Part shown: positions 11,949-24,264 of the stretch, one piece after another | Numbering within the stretch: the first letter of the stretch is position 1 | How the letters are laid out: each line of letters begins with the position of its first letter | Notes under the pieces: generated by a model | What the model was told of the DNA's origin: nothing | Database searches by the model: none | The model's input: only the letters and a program-made list of their open reading frames with translations | Program-made: the position numbers and the translations under genes | Assembly (NCBI RefSeq): GCF_000226115.1 | Contig: NC_016457.1 | Coordinates: forward strand, 5,518,001-5,582,000 | Direction: 5' to 3' | Length of the DNA: 64,000 nucleotides | Source of the DNA: Thermothielavioides terrestris NRRL 8126 | Lineage: Eukaryota; Ascomycota; Sordariomycetes; Sordariales; Chaetomiaceae

Positions 11949-12987
11949 ATGACGGGAAGGAGGACGATATGATGTGTTGGACGGAGGGGAGAGGGGCGAC
12001 GAATGGGCGCCGGGGTGGATGAATTGAACGGATGCGCGGAGGTTAGAGGGAGGGCGCAGCAACTGTACTTTTACGCGGTGGTCCACTGGAGTACGCCGAT
12101 GGGCAAAGAGAGAAGGCGTTGGGGGCGGTTACCCTTGTATATGCGTATAGACGCCGGCTCTGGATTGCTTCGTCTAACAGACTGCTCGCCCGTTTTCCTT
12201 TGTCCAGAATTGCTTTCCGTCTTCGCCGAGTTGGAAGGGCAGTCGTTTCCAATGTGATCTTGGCATTGATTTGACCGTTGTCTTCTCATAGCCTGGTCGC
12301 AGCTCTGTTTAAAACGTCTCGAAGAGCAGCAGCAAGAATTGGTGCAGCATAACCACACACCGCGGACCAGCATGCCTGAAGAAGCATATCCATTCTTTCC
12401 AGCCCGCCTTCGATCTGAAACCACAAGGAATACGATTCCTCATTATTCCTACTTCCTGCATCCCAGCCAATGTCGACAGATATCTTCGAATGCAAGCGCC
12501 CCAATGCTATGCAAGGACTCCATCCCATCCCCGGCAGTGATGTATATACAGAGAGGTCCCGCAACGCCCCCATAACCGCCCAGTCGGGAGCGGCGGGAGA
12601 GTCTCTCGTCTTCTCCCACGCCACAGCCAACCCTCTATTCCCGTACATGTGAGATATGCCTGATGTATCCCACGTCGACAACCGTAGCGTACCAATAATC
12701 GAATTAATGAACCTCGAGGCGCCGCCTCTGTCCTTTCCCTCTAACACGGGTGAGAAGGGAAGCGGAAAACAAAAGTAAGTGGGGGCTAGCCTGACGAATA
12801 TTTATAGCGAACAGAAGGAAAGGTAGAACGACAATGAAAACATCAAGGCAAAATGAGACCCTATGCAGAACCCTGTAACGCCTGGCGCCCACATTGCCTG
12901 CAGCTCACCATGTCTCGAGTATGTATCGTCGGCTGTCGTGCGGTAATAAGGTCGTGAGGGCGGATAAATAAGAGAGAGAAGGCGATC
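11949..12987. other. 3' intergenic space between convergent genes
   Basis: The region separates the 3' ends of QCR7 (plus) and the mannosyltransferase (minus). Open frames are short and unrecognisable. It probably holds both 3' UTRs. Confidence 0.6.
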
Positions 12988-14517
<1,530 letters not shown>

Positions 14518-16347
14518 CGCGGTGTTCCAGCGGCCCTCAGTGCTACCACCATCAAACATCCGTGGCGTGGCCGGTAGTAGAGAGGGCGCCCGCCCTGGCA
14601 GCTCCTCGGCGCGCCGTGGGAAGAAAAAAAAGTGCGCCAATCTGATCAGACGGTTGAGAGGAAGGCGTCCGTCGTGGGGGCACAGCGAGCTGTCCGAGAC
14701 TGGCCGAAATTTGGAGCAACGCGGGGGGCAGAGCAAACAGTCTGGCACGGTCCGGGCGGCCGGGACAACTTGGTTCGTGAGGGTTAGCTAGGTAGCTAAC
14801 TATCGTCTTGCGAGTTTCGTCGTCGTGCGCAGAGAATGGACGTCCGCCGTCACTATTATCCTTCGTCGGTGTTCTTTCAGCCGTACTGCAGCCGCGTTCG
14901 TCGAGAGAATTCTCGGCTTAACAAGAGCTGTCAAGTTCGAGACCGCCGTGGAAGCCAATTGGAAAGTGAACAGGAGCCATGCGCCAGTCCTGGTTGCGGC
15001 CATTTAGCGATTAGTTCGTTCACGTTAGTTACTGGCTGCCAGGGGTCTGGGACCCGCTCCTTCTTCCATTTGCTGCAGAATCAAGATATGATATCCGCTC
15101 AAAGTCGCAACCCTGGCCCCTCTCCAACTACTGGACATACTGTGGTAGGGTGTACAGGAAAACCAACTCTGCAAACCATGGAAAATTCCACGGTGCCCAT
15201 CAGCACATGCAATTTGCGGTGTGCTGCATGATTCAGACACCTCCGCAATCTCGTATAACCCATTGAATCGATGGTTTGCAAGCTCTCCGAGTCCTGGATC
15301 AGGTATCAGATTATCTGCGAACCAGCACGCCAAGGCGGGCCAAGACGCCACGCGTCTGCTGGCGGCGTCCACTTCTGGAACGAAGCTTCGACTCGGGCAC
15401 TCAATCGGACTGCATTTGAGAGCACGGATTGCCAGCATGGATTACCTACTTGAGAACTTCACACTCACACATGCCAAACCTGCAGGGATGACTGATCCGG
15501 CATCTCCCATCGTCCAAATTCTCTGTCTTTCCAAGTTTCTTGGATTTTTCTTATGCTGATCACCCCACGGCGTCCTCTATGACCAAGATTCATCTGGAAA
15601 GCGTGATAACTACGGGATACTCCGTACACGACAAGCTTTCGCACACGTTCGAAAGGAGAGCGGCATGAATCGTAATCTGGTCCAGATCTTGCGAGGGTTT
15701 ACCTGCCGTGATTTGCAAGCGCCAATGGGGCACAGCTTCTTGGCTAATGAGATTGTCAGCGCTCCGGCTTGGCAAGCGGCAGGGTGACGAGTCCGGATGG
15801 TCTCTCGAAGTACTTGTACTCCGCAGTGTCCGGAGAAGTGGACGGCCCATTCCGTCCTTGAGCTGCTTCTCAAGCACGTGAGCAGGCGACAGAAGCGCGT
15901 TGACATCTCGCAGGGCGCGTTTTAGTTGCCGTACAAAAGGACGCCCCTCCATCCATTCAGGGGTCCGCCATGTCAGTGTCGGCCCGTCCTCTCCTTTCCC
16001 GTTGGAAACACGCCGCGTCTCGTTGATTAGTGAGCGCCTGCACGCAAAATCATTCATTCCGACGAGGCTTGAATTCGTGAGGGCCGCTTGGTGAGCAGCA
16101 GATGCGAGCGGCAGCGGAGAGGCCAGCCTCGCCGCGCCCACGTCTCACGTTGCGCCCCGTAGCCTTGTCGCCAATCTGACTATTGCTTCTTAACGCTGGT
16201 CGTTGTTGTTGAGTATACTTCGTGGCTAGAGCACGCTCGGCATATCGGCGCTCCGGCTTGCCCTCGAACTTGCACTACGCGGGTAAATCAGGTTGTCGCC
16301 TGCTTTCTGTTCGTCCCCCAACTGGGTGAACCACCTGCACCACCATC
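14518..16347. other. intergenic region between divergent genes
   Basis: About 1.8 kb with no recognisable protein. The longest open frame, 183 aa on the minus strand at 15590-16141, has no family features. The sequence should contain the promoters of the mannosyltransferase and the DNA glycosylase. Confidence 0.55.
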
Positions 16348-17517
16348 ATGGCATCAAGGAGATCAGCGCGCCTGGCCGCCATGGCCGCCATGGCCAGCGA
16401 CGCAAACATCGCAACCGTAGCGCCTTCAGCGGCGAGTCGCAAGCGGAAAGCGGCAACACAGGCACCAACGGCCAACGGTGCTCTCGAAGCGCCCTCAACT
16501 CCGCGGCGGCGACGCATTGTTAAGCTGGACGCCGAAGACCCCCCGACTCCCACGCCCGACGCCGTGAGCCTCATCGCGGAAGAGGCACACACGCAGAAAC
16601 CCAAGCCGGCAGCCGTCACCCGACTGGCTGACCCTAGCCGCACCAACGCGCTCCTCCGGTCGCCCAAGACGTCGCGGATCATCGCCTCGACGCCTCTTGA
16701 CGCCGTCTCCCCGTCCAAGCTCCGAACTAGCGTCAAACCTACGGCGGGCACGACACCAGCTGCGATCACGACAACGACTGCTAATATCCTCGAAGAAGCT
16801 TGCGCGCATCTTATCAAAGTCGACCCGCGCATGAAGCCGCTCATCGACAAGCATTACTGCCGCATGTTCTCGCCCGAGGGCCTGGCCGAGCAGATCGACC
16901 CCTTCGAGGCGCTCTGCAGCAGCATCATCTCGCAGCAGGTCAGCGGCGCAGCCGCCAAGTCGATCAAAGCGCGCTTCATCGCCCTCTTCAACTCCGGGTC
17001 GGGCCCTAACGCCGCCGACGGCCCCGCGGACGACAACGACGGCCCCGGCACGCGCGCCTCCTTCCCGCGCCCCGAGGAGGTAGCCGCCACGCCGCTGGAC
17101 CGGCTGCGCACGGCGGGCCTGTCGCAGCGCAAGGCCGAGTACATCCAGGGGCTGGCGGCCAAGTTCGGCACGGGCGAGCTGACGGCGCAGATGCTGGCGG
17201 ACGCGCCGGACGACGAGCTGCTGGCGCGGCTGACGGCGGTGCGCGGGCTGGGCCGGTGGAGCGCCGAGATGTTCGCGTGCTTCGCGCTCAAGCGCATGGA
17301 CGTCTTCTCGCTCGGCGACCTGGGCGTGCAGCGCGGCATGGCCGCCTTCGTCGGCCGCGACGTCGCCAAGCTCAAGGCCAAGGGCGCCGGCGGGAAGTGG
17401 AAGTATATGAGCGAGCGAGAGATGGTCGAGATCAGCGACCGGTTTAGGCCGTTCCGCAGCCTGTTTATGTGGTATATGTGGCGCGTGGAGGAGACTGATG
17501 TCAGCACTATGGAGTGA
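16348..17517 (+). CDS. mag1: DNA-3-methyladenine glycosylase (HhH-GPD family)
   Basis: Base-excision repair enzyme predicted to remove alkylated purines such as 3-methyladenine. It is one exon of 389 aa. Residues 1-150 are a basic, Ala/Pro/Thr-rich tail (RRSARLA, RKRKAA, PRRRRIVK) likely to carry nuclear import signals. The HhH-GPD domain follows: DPFEALCSSIISQQVS, then the helix-hairpin-helix LTAVRGLGRWSAEMF near residue 295, then FSLGDLGVQRG near 320, whose Asp is the expected catalytic residue. The yeast Mag1 and bacterial AlkA families share this order. It lacks the four-Cys iron-sulfur loop of the endonuclease III branch, which supports an alkyl-purine glycosylase. Confidence 0.93.
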   Translation: MASRRSARLAAMAAMASDANIATVAPSAASRKRKAATQAPTANGALEAPSTPRRRRIVKLDAEDPPTPTPDAVSLIAEEAHTQKPKPAAVTRLADPSRTNALLRSPKTSRIIASTPLDAVSPSKLRTSVKPTAGTTPAAITTTTANILEEACAHLIKVDPRMKPLIDKHYCRMFSPEGLAEQIDPFEALCSSIISQQVSGAAAKSIKARFIALFNSGSGPNAADGPADDNDGPGTRASFPRPEEVAATPLDRLRTAGLSQRKAEYIQGLAAKFGTGELTAQMLADAPDDELLARLTAVRGLGRWSAEMFACFALKRMDVFSLGDLGVQRGMAAFVGRDVAKLKAKGAGGKWKYMSEREMVEISDRFRPFRSLFMWYMWRVEETDVSTME

Positions 17518-19094
17518 GGCGGTTTGCATCGGGGGGTGTGTAGCTACACGTCTTCACCAGCGCTCCAGCGGTACACAAATCTGAAGCGAAGCAATGGCCG
17601 GCGCCGTCCCGTCGTGGTGGTTTGTGTGTCTTGCTAAGGATACACAACGGGTCATAGGAGCACATTGCCCAGCTTTGTAGCACGGCTTCACGTTTCGTGC
17701 CAGAACGGATTGGTGTCGCGAGGAAGCAGGAGCCGTGTCACTGGAAAACAAGCTTGCCGTTTGTGCATCGCGACGCTGAGCGCCAATACACTACACTGCT
17801 CCGTTGATCCATGTCGATCATCGTCACGAGGTCTCTCTCGGAGACAGACCGTGTTATACATACCCTACTCTCTCCGCCAACCGGTTAACGGTGCTCGGCT
17901 CATAATCCATCATGGCAGTGCGCCTGACCGTATCAGACGGTACCACAATACGTTTGATGAGTAAACGCGATTGGTATCCATTGTACAGTAAGTAAAGCAA
18001 GTAGAGATGTCCGGAGTAGTTAGTAGTTCTTCACCCTCTTCGTTGCCCAACCTGAGCAGGGCAACATCCCTTCAGGACCTGCAAGACGGGACTAGCGACA
18101 CCAGGAGAGAACCTCCGACGACACACAGCAGAGCCCCATCGCGCGTCTGTTGGTGGAACGCCAGAGCAGCATGTTTAACAAAACTTGCTGCGCGCTGCGC
18201 AGCATGTACTGTCCTGCACATAGCGCGGAGCATTGAGAACGGGGTGTGGAGAGCACCGTCACTGCTCCCCTCGAGGAGCAACCAATGACTGTACGCTGCT
18301 TGCTGTGAATTCTAACTGTGTACACTCCTTGACGGGATGTGGGACGACAACCACTCGCGGAGGCGCACAGCGGGGGAGCTTGGAGGGCATACGCAATCAT
18401 GTGGGAAGCCCGCTCGCCACGGCTCTTGCACACGCACGCACACGGACCCGTCCTACATAGTTTGTACGTGGGCAGCACACAGATCCCCGTCTGTTTTTCG
18501 TCCACGGTGGGACGTTGTAGCACTGCACCCTCGGGTAGGCTAGCACGCGACGAACTTGACCTCAGGGTGAAGAGTCTTGCATGAGACATGCGTATCGTCG
18601 GTACGGTACTTTGCTGTTGACCGCGCGACGCACGTCGCCGGATAAGCTCTCAGTTTGGCTGATTACCGCATTGGGAAAGAGAAGGATTTCTGCTGTGAAA
18701 TAGGGGGGTTATCGGAGGCCTCGTGTACACACGAGCCGTGTTCGTCCAAATAAGGTTGTTCTTGATGCGATAGTTCGTCACACATCGTCATGTGGTTACA
18801 GTAACTCTTCACTCGGGAAACGGCGATTGAGTGAGCGCAGGAGCACCAAGTGTACGGAATACCGAGGTGGTAATGAGCAGAAATTCGCATGGGATGAACT
18901 TCTCACAGTCTACGCACAGCCACTCAAAAGGGATCTCAGATGGTTGATGAACGGAGGATGCAGGTATGCCAAGAATGGCAGGTTGGGATTGGCAGGAGAG
19001 GTCCGTCTGGAATCGTCGGGGGCGCGAGATGGTGCAGCACGTCAGTGGTGAACTGCATGGAGATCGCCTCCGTCAAAGTGGGGTGGCTCGGGTC
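17518..19094. other. intergenic, no supported gene
   Basis: The sequence has a balanced composition and only short open frames. With the transposable element and the stretch after it, this forms the longest gene-free space in the window, about 3.9 kb. Confidence 0.55.
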
Positions 19095-19587
19095 TACACC
19101 TCCTCCAGCATTCTGAATCCTAGCGTGGTACTTGTCGATCAACTAAGCCCAAAACAGTCAAAGTGCCGAGAAGTTCAGATACAGCCAAGCCCCATACAGT
19201 TTCTATTGCCACAGAAGTATCAGTACTTCAGGTAGATACAACCCTTCAAGTTTTCAAATACCATGTGAAACCACTAGGGCATTGAGTGTGCAAGCCGTCG
19301 GAGGAGGTCTTCCAGTATCGCCGCGCCTTTCCCTCCTAAATGGCCTCCTTCAGCCTCGAGGGTGGTGGAGAGATTGCAGTGTGGTGGTTTGAATGCAAGT
19401 GTGGCGCTTTAAATGCAGTGTGGTGGTTGGATTCGACTTGGTTCGATGAAATTCGCGCTGTTGGTTACGAGAAGTACCCTGCCATAGAAATTATGAGAAG
19501 AGTAACTTGCTAGCCAAAAATGGATTAAAGTTGGCACTAAGTGGGGCAAAGTATCGCACTAGGATTCAGAATGCTGGAGGAGGTGTA
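19095..19587. mobile_element. TA-flanked MITE-like inverted-repeat element, 489 bp
   Basis: The left end, TA then CACCTCCTCCAGCATTCTGA and on into ATCCTAG, recurs as an exact reverse complement at the right end. The perfect match covers about 30 bp, and weaker similarity continues inward (CGTGGTACTT against TGCGATACTT) for about 45 bp in total. The repeats are bounded by TA at 19095-19096 and 19586-19587, as expected for Tc1/mariner or pogo-like insertion. The interior has no transposase frame, so this is a non-autonomous element. Internally, a CAGTGTGGTGGTT unit occurs twice near 19378-19432. Unlike 1-2275 it does not look RIP-mutated, suggesting low copy number or recent arrival. Confidence 0.8.
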
Positions 19588-21415
19588 GAATGGCCAATCA
19601 AACCTAGGTCCTCTTCGTATCAGGTCTGCACTCCTGCACTCCGAGCTCTGTGTTCTGTCTCGATAAGCCGGTTGCGGTCGCATTGTACTGAAGTGAGTAG
19701 TATATAATCCGTACGGACTCGTTATGTGCCAGACTCGTGGTAAGTAGTGTAGGTAGTGAGGATGCCAGAAGACTCGATGTGTTTGTTGACGACATCAGAC
19801 GCGAAAGCAAGAAACCTACCGCCTCTGGGCGAATTAACAAATTAGGGTGACGACGTTATCTGGGAACTGTATGAAAGGGCCGATGCACCGCGACGCTGCG
19901 CCTCCCGAACCGTTCGCAATCGACAACAGTGCAAACGGCGTTGAATCAGGCGGCGGGAAACGGTGATGCCTGGCCAATCCCTTCCCCCGGCAAGATTTGG
20001 CCCCAGGCCAGCCCGCACAAACCGCCATCGACGTCGGTGGGAGGGCCGTGGGAGGTGGCCAAGCTTGCTTGGGCCGAGGTGGTGGGCAGTTGGAACGAGC
20101 TTCCAGGGGCGCCATGTCCGTCCAAGGAATCTGACCCACAGAGGTGACACGGTCCTGACAGTAGCGGCCGCTAGAGCCACGCCCTCATTTCCGCCAAGCT
20201 CGGATGAAGCGGACGCGTTGATGGTTTGGGAAATAGAGCAGATAGGTAGATACAATTTGGGACGGAATGCATCGGCGGCGGGAGACGACATATGTACAGC
20301 AACTGGAGATGAGTTCCTCCGTCTAACCATGTATAAATTCCTTGTAAGGTCTGGAATTTGTTTTGACCAGATACCAATGACAGAGTTGAGACCCACGAAG
20401 CTGAGCCGAGACGGGGAGGTCGGGTTGCTGGAAGCTGCTCCGACTTGCGCGGCGCACACGCCAAGCCTGCAGCTATAGGGGCGTGTCCGGATGAATATCG
20501 GACCCACTTGCAATAATTTGGCTCCAATTGCCCCCTTCTTCCTGGGCAGGTTTCTGGTTTCTGCTCTGTTCTCTGCCCCTTGGACCAACCTTGTTACCGG
20601 ATTGCTCCTCGACAAGGCACACCTTTCTCCTTCCTGTCTCACGGTGGAACATCACCTTCCTCCCTCCTCTCGTTAGCTTTTCCTTCGATTCACTCGTTAC
20701 TGCCCCGTGTTCCTTCCGACTTGGTGCTTTGAAAGAAGCATCCGAGTTTTGCCCCCGTTTTTCGCGACTTCAAGAACCCCGAAATCTCTGCGGCAGTCGC
20801 GTCGTCGAAAATCTAGGCACCGACCTTGTGGAATTCCGACCCCCATCTGATCCGGAAGAGAGGTGCGTTGTTGGCGTTTGATCGCATTCGATCCCCAGTT
20901 GCATGCATCCCTAGCCTGGAGGAGGCAGTTGGACAGAGAGACACGCGCTTTGCCGTTTTTCCTCGTGTGCCCTGTTTTCGCACCATTGCCTGCCCGTCCA
21001 GTCCGCACGATCCACGAGTGGCACGAGTCAGGCCATCGCAACCAGGAACTAGGCCCATCCCGCCTTCCCCATACCTGGGCGTGCTTCAACAAGCCTGCCA
21101 GAGGCTAGATCGGAGAACGGACGCCGGACGGGAAGGTAGAGAACGAGAGGCGGGTTGGGGGTTCACCTGATCGCGAGCCAGCTCAATTGCACGGTTCTGT
21201 CTGTCTCGCGGCTGCCATCCGGTCTGGACCGACTTCCAACACACCAATTTGACTCAACCAGAAAATCCTGGAACTTGTGCCTCCCCGCCACATCACCGCG
21301 GTTGCACTAGTTGTTTCCCACCCCGTCAAGCCTCGTGGACTGCTTCAGTATTATAATAATTTCTCGACCGCCAGCCCGGATTCTAATCGTGCTCAGTTAG
21401 CAGACTTCGCCAAAA
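19588..21415. other. upstream region of ECM33, no supported gene
   Basis: There is no recognisable protein. A 266-aa minus-strand frame (19842-20642) shows no family features. The part from about 20500 is pyrimidine-rich and may be a long promoter and leader of the downstream cell-wall gene. Confidence 0.5.
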
Positions 21416-22756
21416 ATGTTTGTCAAGCATCTTCTCCCTGCCTTCGTGGCACTCGGTTCGGTCGCGGGTAAGTGCACTCCTGCTCAACGATGCTGCGATA
21501 CACGCGTGTTGACCCAGCTATCCAGCACAAAGCCAGACCTGCACGGTGTCCACGACGACCATCCAGAGCCAGGCCGAGGCGACCAAGCTCGCTGGTTGCG
21601 GGACAGTTGACGGCACCATCGTGATTAGCAACACCGCTGGCGGCAACATCGACATCTCGGGCCCCAAGAAGATCACAGGCGATCTCAAGATCGAGAACAA
21701 CGGCGCGATTGTCACCCTGGCCAGTTCCAGCCTGTCCTCGATTAGCGGCACTTTCTTGGTCAACAACGTGACCCAGCTCAACTCGATCGACTTCGAGCAG
21801 CTCACGTCGGTTCAGAAGCTCGAGCTGCAGTCGGTTACGAACCTGAACACGCTCAAATTTGGGCCCCTCACTGAGGCCAAGGAGATCGATATCAGCGACA
21901 CTTTCCTCACCAGCTTGGACAGCATCCAGGCCAGCTCCGTCACGAATTTCAACATCAACAACAACCGCCGGCTCACCAAGGTCACTTCCTCGCTCAAGAC
22001 CTTGGATGACGTCCTCATCGTGTCTGCGAACGGCCTCGACTTCGAGATCGACCTGCCCAAGCTGGTCTGGATCGCAAACATGACCATCGCCAACGTCTCG
22101 ACCTTCTCGGTCCCGGCCCTGCAGGTCGTCAATGGCTCTGCCCGCTTTGATTCCAACAAGTTCTCTACCTTCAGCGCTCCCAACCTCACCAAGACCGAGT
22201 CGGGTGACATCTCTTTTGTTGGCAACGCTGCTCTGACCAACATCTCGATCCCCAAGTTGACCTCGATCGGCGGTGGCCTGCTCATCGCCAACAACACCGC
22301 TCTGCACAAGATCAACTTTTTCTCCAAGCTTGAGCGCGTCGGCGGTGCTGTGAAGCTCCGCGGCAACTTCACCGAGTAAGCTGTCCCGCCACGCCGTGGG
22401 CTTCGCCTCTCTTTCGTGACCGTCTACTGACCTGCCGTCTTCCCAGTGTCGAGTTCCCTGCTCTCGATGACGTCCAGGGTGCCTTTGACGTCTCGAGCAC
22501 GGGCGACATCACCTCGTCGTGCGACAAGCTGCAGGCGTCCGCTCCCCGCAACCAGGGTGGCGACGGCAAGTTCCAGGGCACCTTCTCCTGCACCAGCAAC
22601 AACGAGAGGGCCAACGAAGACACGGGCACCAACACCTCCAGCACTGGCAGCACTGGCGGTAGCGGCGACAACGGCGAGAACAGCGCCTCCAGCGCCGCCT
22701 TCAACGCCGCCCTCTTCGGTCTCGTCGCCGTCGCCGCTCTCGCCTCGGCGCTCTAA
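21416..22756 (+). CDS. ecm33: GPI-anchored cell-wall protein Ecm33
   Basis: Cell-surface GPI protein needed for normal wall structure in yeasts and moulds. Exons 21416-21467, 21526-22375 and 22447-22756 give 403 aa, the typical Ecm33 length. A signal peptide covers about residues 1-18 and is split from the mature part by the first intron. The body is a run of leucine-rich-like repeats of the receptor L-domain type (TVDGTIVISN, GDLKIENN, SSISGTFLVNN, SIGGGLLIANN). Many Asn-x-Ser/Thr sites are present. A Ser/Thr/Gly/Asn-rich stalk leads to a hydrophobic C-terminus (AALFGLVAVAALASAL) with small residues just before it, the expected GPI attachment region. Confident call. Confidence 0.95.
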
Positions 22757-23250
22757 AGGATGGACGGTTGATGGTACCGTGTTGATTCTGGGTCGCGGCG
22801 TTGTTTCTTTCCTTGCACTGTTTAGGCTGGGCAAATGCGAGTTGGGTCTCTGTGCTCTTGTTTCGGGCTCGTCAGGTTTCACCCATCACCCCCATCCATC
22901 ACCCCCATCTCGTCTCACGTCCGCGCGCTGGAGGTTCCACCTGTCCCATTGTTTCCTTTTGAACCCAACCGAAACTAACTCTCTGGGGTTTTGTGTCGCT
23001 GCCTGCCTGCCTGTCTACCTGCCTGCTGATGATTTGATTTGGGGGCTTGGTTGGTTGGTTCTCTTTTCCATACCCACACCGCACCGCACCGCAAAACTCG
23101 CTTCGCGCCCGTTCTACATAACTGGAACCGCTAGATTAATATCTCTCGATAGAGACGCTGGATTTTGTTGAATTGGCTCTTTTCTCTTTTCCTTTTTTGA
23201 TGTCCTGGCATTCCCTTGAGCCGCAGATCGATCGGGACCGTTCTCTCTCT

Positions 23251-23275
23251 GTGTGTGTGTGGGTGTGTGTGTGTG
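23251..23275. repeat. short GT microsatellite
   Basis: A near-perfect run of GT units, interrupted once by GG. Confidence 0.9.
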
Positions 23276-23635
23276 ACACCGGCGGATGTAATCCCCATAA
23301 CCCCTTGTCTGTGTTGTAAGTGGCTGGCCGGCAGCGAGAAGTCGCTTTGCTCGCTCGGTGGTTGGTGTTGGGCAGGCAGTCCAAACTACCTGGCTTGCTT
23401 GGCTTCCGCAGGCGAAGCGATGAGGATTTAATTAAGATGGGCTGTTCGCCGTGTGGCACGGTCATGGTCACACAGTCACGGTCGGTCATCAGGGGTTGGG
23501 CGTGTGTGGGACAGGCAATGTCTGCGGACTGGGCGGGGTGGGGGGTGATGGGTGGATTGGGTGTTCTGAGTGTGGACGGGCGACAGGGGAAGGAGATGTG
23601 TTTCTCGGAGAGGAGGGTTTTTGAGGTGACGTGTG

Positions 23636-23636
<1 letters not shown>

Positions 23637-23697
<61 letters not shown>
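23637..23697. repeat. (TG)n microsatellite, about 61 bp
   Basis: About 30 uninterrupted TG units. Runs of this length are prone to slippage and can adopt Z-DNA. It lies about 900 bp past the ECM33 stop codon and about 570 bp from the SPF45 stop codon. Confidence 0.97.
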
Positions 23698-23700
<3 letters not shown>

Positions 23701-24264
23701 AGGAGGGCTGGAAGAGGTGTAATAGTGTAATTAGTGGTTGTTTGGTTGGATGGATTGGTGACGCGCTTGGGGAGAGGGGGAGGAACGGCCAGTCAGTCCG
23801 TCAGTTGGTGGTCGATGACGGATGGCTGTGTCTAGCTAGCTGTGTAGTGTTGCTGCTGCTGCTGCTGCGGGTTTCTTTGTGTATGCTATCGTTTTCTTCG
23901 CGATGTTTGTATTAAGGTTGTCTGTGTGTGCCGGATGAGAGAATACTCTGGCTGGTGATGGTTGTGGGTGACTTTGCGACCAACACAGCGAGTGACATGA
24001 CATGATATGGGTTGGCATCGCCGTTGTGAAGGCAGGCTGATGGCTGTGTCCTGTTCCGCCTACGTTACCCAAAAGCAGTCTTGCGCCATCAGTTGAGCAA
24101 CACCGGAGCGTGGTGTCATTCTTCTCACAGGTGTATTGGATCTGTATCGTGGACCGCGCCAGCCCCCAGCAGTGAGATAGCTTGTTATACAGCAGGTGTA
24201 TGTACACCATGAGATACAGGTGCATCATCCCCAGTCGGCGTTATAACCGCGACAGGGCGCCTCC

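Larger units (their letters stand above)
22757..24264. other. 3' region of ECM33 with GT-rich repeats
   Basis: This is the space between the convergent ECM33 and SPF45 genes. It is T/G-rich and carries two GT microsatellites but no supported coding sequence. Part of it is probably the ECM33 3' UTR. Confidence 0.55.

Noticed and set aside
15590..16141. 183-aa minus-strand frame upstream of the DNA glycosylase
   Set aside because: No homology-like motifs; amino acid mix looks random and it lies in a likely promoter region.
19842..20642. 266-aa open frame on the minus strand upstream of ECM33
   Set aside because: No family resemblance, no domain-like composition, and overlapping open frames on the other strand; likely chance in stop-poor GC-rich DNA.
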